Shown here piece by piece: positions 5,400 through 7,599 of a stretch of DNA of 7,599 nucleotides; position 1 is the first letter of the stretch; every line of letters begins with the position of its first letter. Below the pieces are notes generated by a model that ran no database searches, was not told where the DNA came from, and saw only the letters and a list, made by a program, of their open reading frames with translations. Location of the stretch: contig CACXFN010000071.1 in NCBI GenBank assembly GCA_902766915.1, forward strand, positions 1 to 7,599, in the 5' to 3' direction. Origin of the DNA: an uncultured Eubacteriales bacterium. Lineage in GTDB: Bacteria; Bacillota; Clostridia; Peptostreptococcales; Anaerovoracaceae. The position numbers and the translations under genes are program-made.

Positions 5400-6767
5400 A
5401 TGAACGAAAAGAAGCTTTTAGATGCATTACACGATTATTATGAGGAATCCATCTTTGTTACGGATGGAGAGGGTAATATTGTGTTTGCAAATAAATTGGC
5501 TGCCCAACGCGTTGGTACCACGGTAGATAAATTGGAAGGGAGAAATGTTAGAGACCTGATAGCTGAGGGTCTATATGAACATTCCACCGTACTTGAGGCA
5601 ATCAAGACGAAGTCTACTGTGGTTGGATCCCTGGGTGGGAATAGTGACATGGTGACTTATTCCAACAGCGTTCCGATTATGGATGACCAAGGCAATGTTG
5701 AAATGGTTGTTACCAACAACATGAGTCTTAAGCGCAATCTGGAGTGGGATCAGATAATCAGCAAAGACAGAGAGGAAAATGCCAGACTGAGGAGAGAGAT
5801 GGAGTATCTTCGTCTCCAGGATCAAAGGGTTTTGGTGGCGAACAGTCCTCAGATGAAGAATGTACTTGCTACCATTGAGGCTGTGGCACCTACTGACAGC
5901 AGTGTCGTAATACTGGGTGAGAGTGGAACCGGTAAGGACATGATTGCCCAACTCATCCATGAAAAATCACGTAGGAGTGAGAGTTCGTATATCAGCGTTA
6001 ACTGTGCTGCAATGCCGGAAAGTCTTCTGGAGAGCGAGCTTTTTGGATATGAAAGCGGTGCTTTTACCGGAGCCAAACCCGGGGGAAAGATAGGACTCTT
6101 TGAAGCCACATCCGGAGGAACTCTTTTCCTTGATGAAATTGGCGAAATGTCGTTGGCGTTGCAATCTAAACTTCTTAGAGCCTTCGAAAACAAGGAGATT
6201 CGTCGTGTAGGCGGTTTGGAAAATATACCTGTAGATGTTAGGGTTATCTGCGCAACAAACAATAATCTGGAACAGATGGTGAGGGAAAAGAAATTCAGAG
6301 ATGACTTATACTATCGTCTCAGTGTTTTCACTATTAATCTTCCTCCCCTAAGCCATAGAAAAGAAGATATTATTCCCATTGCGGAAATGTTTCTTCGGGA
6401 ACTGAATTCCAAATACGGCAAGCATAAGGTTTTAGCTGATGTAACAGTTGAAACCATGGAGAATTATTATTGGCCGGGGAATATCAGGGAACTTAGAAAT
6501 GTAATGGAGAGAATATTTGTTGTAAGCCCCGGAAATGAACTCATTTTCACGCCGATTCCCACTGCTGAATATGGAAAGCTGGATGAGCAGGGTAGACCTA
6601 TTGGACTAACCATCAAGGAGTTTTCAGGCCTAAAGGAATTCATGGATTATGCCGAGAAGGAATACATAACAAGAATCATGAGCGAATGTGATAATTCCGT
6701 AGGTAAAACAGCAGAAAGATTAGGCATCCACAGAAGCGTATTGTATAGAAAACTGCATAAAGAATAA
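5400..6767 (+). CDS. PAS-domain sigma-54-dependent transcription activator
   Basis: This 455-residue cytoplasmic regulator uses ATP to open promoters held closed by RNA polymerase-sigma-54. An N-terminal PAS domain (about 5-110, with TDGEGNIVFAN at 21-31) is the likely ligand sensor. A coiled linker (about 112-143) leads to the AAA+ domain: Walker A GESGTGKD (173-180), the sigma-54 contact loop GAFTGA (220-225), Walker B GGTLFLDE (239-246), the arginine-finger region FRDDLYYRL (299-307) and sensor II WPGNIRELRN (358-367). A Fis-type helix-turn-helix closes the protein (SVGKTAERLGIHRSVLYRKL, 433-452). All key residues are present. There is no receiver domain, so it is a one-component RocR-like regulator. 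Its ribosome site is weak, which suggests coupling to the lipoprotein gene 14 nt upstream. The dyad sites and sigma-54 promoter just downstream are its most likely targets. Confidence 0.95.
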   Translation: MNEKKLLDALHDYYEESIFVTDGEGNIVFANKLAAQRVGTTVDKLEGRNVRDLIAEGLYEHSTVLEAIKTKSTVVGSLGGNSDMVTYSNSVPIMDDQGNVEMVVTNNMSLKRNLEWDQIISKDREENARLRREMEYLRLQDQRVLVANSPQMKNVLATIEAVAPTDSSVVILGESGTGKDMIAQLIHEKSRRSESSYISVNCAAMPESLLESELFGYESGAFTGAKPGGKIGLFEATSGGTLFLDEIGEMSLALQSKLLRAFENKEIRRVGGLENIPVDVRVICATNNNLEQMVREKKFRDDLYYRLSVFTINLPPLSHRKEDIIPIAEMFLRELNSKYGKHKVLADVTVETMENYYWPGNIRELRNVMERIFVVSPGNELIFTPIPTAEYGKLDEQGRPIGLTIKEFSGLKEFMDYAEKEYITRIMSECDNSVGKTAERLGIHRSVLYRKLHKE

Positions 6768-6820
6768 GATAAACTTCCTAAATAATAACACTCAAATTGA
6801 AAGATTGTCATACTCGCCCC

Positions 6821-6850
6821 AAAATATTTTGAAATATTTTGAAATTGAGG
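6821..6850 (+). repeat. 10-bp phased AT repeat, possible bent DNA
   Basis: AAATATTTTG occurs twice exactly in tandem (6822-6831 and 6832-6841), followed by a partial third copy AAATTGAGG. A/T tracts repeated once per helical turn often bend DNA. It sits 30 bp upstream of the first activator dyad. No gene is seen in 6768-6870. Confidence 0.6.
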
Positions 6851-6870
6851 TTTACGGGACAAAAGGAGTG

Positions 6871-6929
6871 TGTTGCAAAATAGCGACATTGTGTGTTGCG
6901 AAAATGCATCATGTTGCAAAATAGCGACA
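6871..6929 (+). promoter_or_regulatory. Three-site enhancer (UAS) for the sigma-54 activator
   Basis: Three 18-bp dyads of the form TGTTGC-N6-GCGACA lie at 6871-6888, 6894-6911 (degenerate right half GCATCA) and 6912-6929. The first and third are identical over 19 bp and start 41 bp apart, close to four helical turns. Their centres lie about 130, 107 and 90 bp before the predicted start of the downstream sigma-54 promoter, the usual distance for enhancer sites of this activator class. Binding by the adjacent Fis-type protein is inferred from position and symmetry. Confidence 0.82.
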
Positions 6930-6952
6930 TAATAATTATATAAGAATCTGCG

Positions 6953-6984
6953 AAACCCATTGAAAAATGGGTTTTTTATTTTTT
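6953..6984 (+). terminator. Rho-independent terminator after the activator gene
   Basis: AAACCCAT (6953-6960) pairs with ATGGGTTT (6967-6974) around a TGAAAA loop and is followed by a T-rich tail to 6984. It lies 185 nt after the activator stop, so the transcript of the lipoprotein-activator operon would run through the enhancer before ending. It also shields the sigma-54 promoter immediately downstream from read-through. Confidence 0.85.
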
Positions 6985-6999
6985 GGCACGGCTCTTGCT
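6984..6999 (+). promoter_or_regulatory. Consensus sigma-54 (-24/-12) promoter
   Basis: TGGCACG (6984-6990), four nucleotides, then TTGCT (6995-6999) matches the sigma-54 consensus TGGCACG-N4-TTGCW at every defined position. The -24 GG is at 6985-6986 and the -12 GC at 6997-6998, giving a start near 7010. It reads toward the dehydrogenase gene at 7099 and is preceded by enhancer dyads at an appropriate distance. Confidence 0.93.
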
Positions 7000-7012
7000 T
7001 ATATATTTTAAC

Positions 7013-7081
7013 ATGAAACAATCCTTATCAAGTTTTAAAGAACAATTAATACAAATAATATATTTGCTTATCAAAATATAG
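7013..7081 (+). CDS. Possible 22-codon leader ORF
   Basis: An ATG three nucleotides past the predicted sigma-54 start site opens a 22-codon frame that ends with TAG at 7079-7081, just before the ribosome site of the dehydrogenase gene. The peptide would start MKQSLSSFKEQ and end in a hydrophobic Ile/Leu-rich stretch. There is no Shine-Dalgarno site, so it would have to be translated leaderless or nearly so. It may simply be chance in AT-rich leader DNA. Confidence 0.2.
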   Translation: MKQSLSSFKEQLIQIIYLLIKI

Positions 7082-7098
7082 CGAGAAAGGATAAACGA

Positions 7099-7599
7099 AT
7101 GAAGGATATAAAGAATGTGCTTATCGTCGGTGGGGGATTGATGGGAAAAAACATTGCCTTTGTTGCATCATCCGCACCTGACCACAACATAACTGTATAC
7201 GATGTAAAAGCAGTTGATGTTGCTGAGGGCATTAGAACCAATACAAAAGAACTTGTTGATGCAGGGGTTTTAAGTGAAAGGGAGTTAGATGAAAGATTGA
7301 CCAGAATTGGGTTTACTGACAATCTGGATAGCGAAGAAGTTAAAAATGCTGATTTGGTGATTGAAGCAGTATTTGAAGATATGGACTTGAAGAGAGCGAC
7401 CTTCGCCAAACTGGAAGAAAGACTAAGTGCTGATTGTATCTTTTGTACCAATACTTCAGTAATGAGTCCTACAGAAATTAGCAGAGACTTAAAGCATAGA
7501 GAACGTTTTGTAGGAACTCATTTCTGGAATCCCGGTCATTTGATTCCACTGGTGGAAGTGGTACGTACCGACGCTACCAACGATGAAACAGCAGATGCA
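7099..7599 (+). CDS. 3-hydroxyacyl-CoA dehydrogenase, NAD-binding part (3' end beyond window)
   Basis: The first 167 residues of an NAD-dependent dehydrogenase are present and open to the window edge. The Rossmann motif GGGLMG (11-16) follows the first strand, Asp35 in VYDVK fits NAD preference, and IEAVFED (88-94) and TNTS (117-120) are family marks. The catalytic pair appears as His141 in GTHFWNP (139-145) and Glu153 in LVEVV (151-155), 12 residues apart as in known L-3-hydroxyacyl-CoA dehydrogenases. The HFWNP form, instead of HFFNP, suggests a side branch, so the natural substrate may not be a plain 3-hydroxybutyryl-CoA. AAAGGA (7086-7091) lies 7 nt before the ATG. Expression is expected from the sigma-54 promoter about 90 nt upstream, probably as the first gene of a catabolic operon. 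The C-terminal dimerisation domain is not visible. Confidence 0.9.
   Translation, partial: MKDIKNVLIVGGGLMGKNIAFVASSAPDHNITVYDVKAVDVAEGIRTNTKELVDAGVLSERELDERLTRIGFTDNLDSEEVKNADLVIEAVFEDMDLKRATFAKLEERLSADCIFCTNTSVMSPTEISRDLKHRERFVGTHFWNPGHLIPLVEVVRTDATNDETADA

Noticed and set aside
6871..6929. CRISPR-like short repeats
   Set aside because: There are only three 18-bp copies, with 0-5 bp between them, and no cas genes. The dyad symmetry and the position before a sigma-54 promoter indicate protein-binding sites.
6868..6932. Small Cys-rich ORFs within the enhancer repeats, after an AAAAGGAG sequence
   Set aside because: The start codons (GTG or TTG) are too close to the ribosome-like site, and the peptides only translate the repeated dyads. 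A DNA-binding role explains the repeats better.
6647..7021. Minus-strand 124-codon ORF across the intergenic region
   Set aside because: It runs antisense to the end of the activator and across the enhancer, terminator and sigma-54 promoter. It shows no recognisable domain and no good ribosome site.

Overview
The window looks like chromosomal DNA of a low-to-moderate GC Gram-positive anaerobe of the Clostridia (Bacillota). This is inferred from a tryptophan T-box riboswitch, an ECF-transporter EcfT, strong Shine-Dalgarno sites, a clostridial-style acidic lipoprotein, and a PAS/sigma-54 activator beside an acyl-CoA-type dehydrogenase. No rRNA, tRNA, insertion sequence, CRISPR array or phage gene was seen, and the species cannot be named from the sequence.

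Layout. Bases 21-1533 (+): ecfT, the membrane coupling subunit of an energy-coupling-factor vitamin/metal importer, and trmB, the tRNA m7G46 methyltransferase, only 4 nt apart and closed by a strong hairpin terminator. Bases 1581-3935 (-): a TrpB2-type tryptophan synthase beta chain, followed downstream by uppP (undecaprenyl-diphosphate phosphatase). trpB2 is preceded by a complete T-box leader (about 4024-4350) with its own promoter. The candidate specifier UGG and the UGGC bulge sequence both point to tRNA-Trp, so uncharged tRNA-Trp should switch trpB2 on. No trpA or other trp gene is visible.

Bases 4350-4467 are a compact divergent control region. A minus-strand promoter for the T-box and a plus-strand promoter for the next operon lie on top of each other, beside a 19-bp direct repeat. 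Bases 4468-6767 (+) encode an acidic-linker lipoprotein and, 14 nt later, a PAS-AAA+-Fis-type sigma-54 activator.

Bases 6768-7098 are an intergenic region with a full sigma-54 control module: three 18-bp dyad sites (candidate enhancer), an intervening terminator, and a consensus -24/-12 promoter reading into a 3-hydroxyacyl-CoA dehydrogenase gene that runs off the window. The simplest reading is that the activator senses a metabolite through its PAS domain, binds the three sites and turns on the dehydrogenase operon. The lipoprotein made with the activator is unexplained and is the least familiar part of the system.
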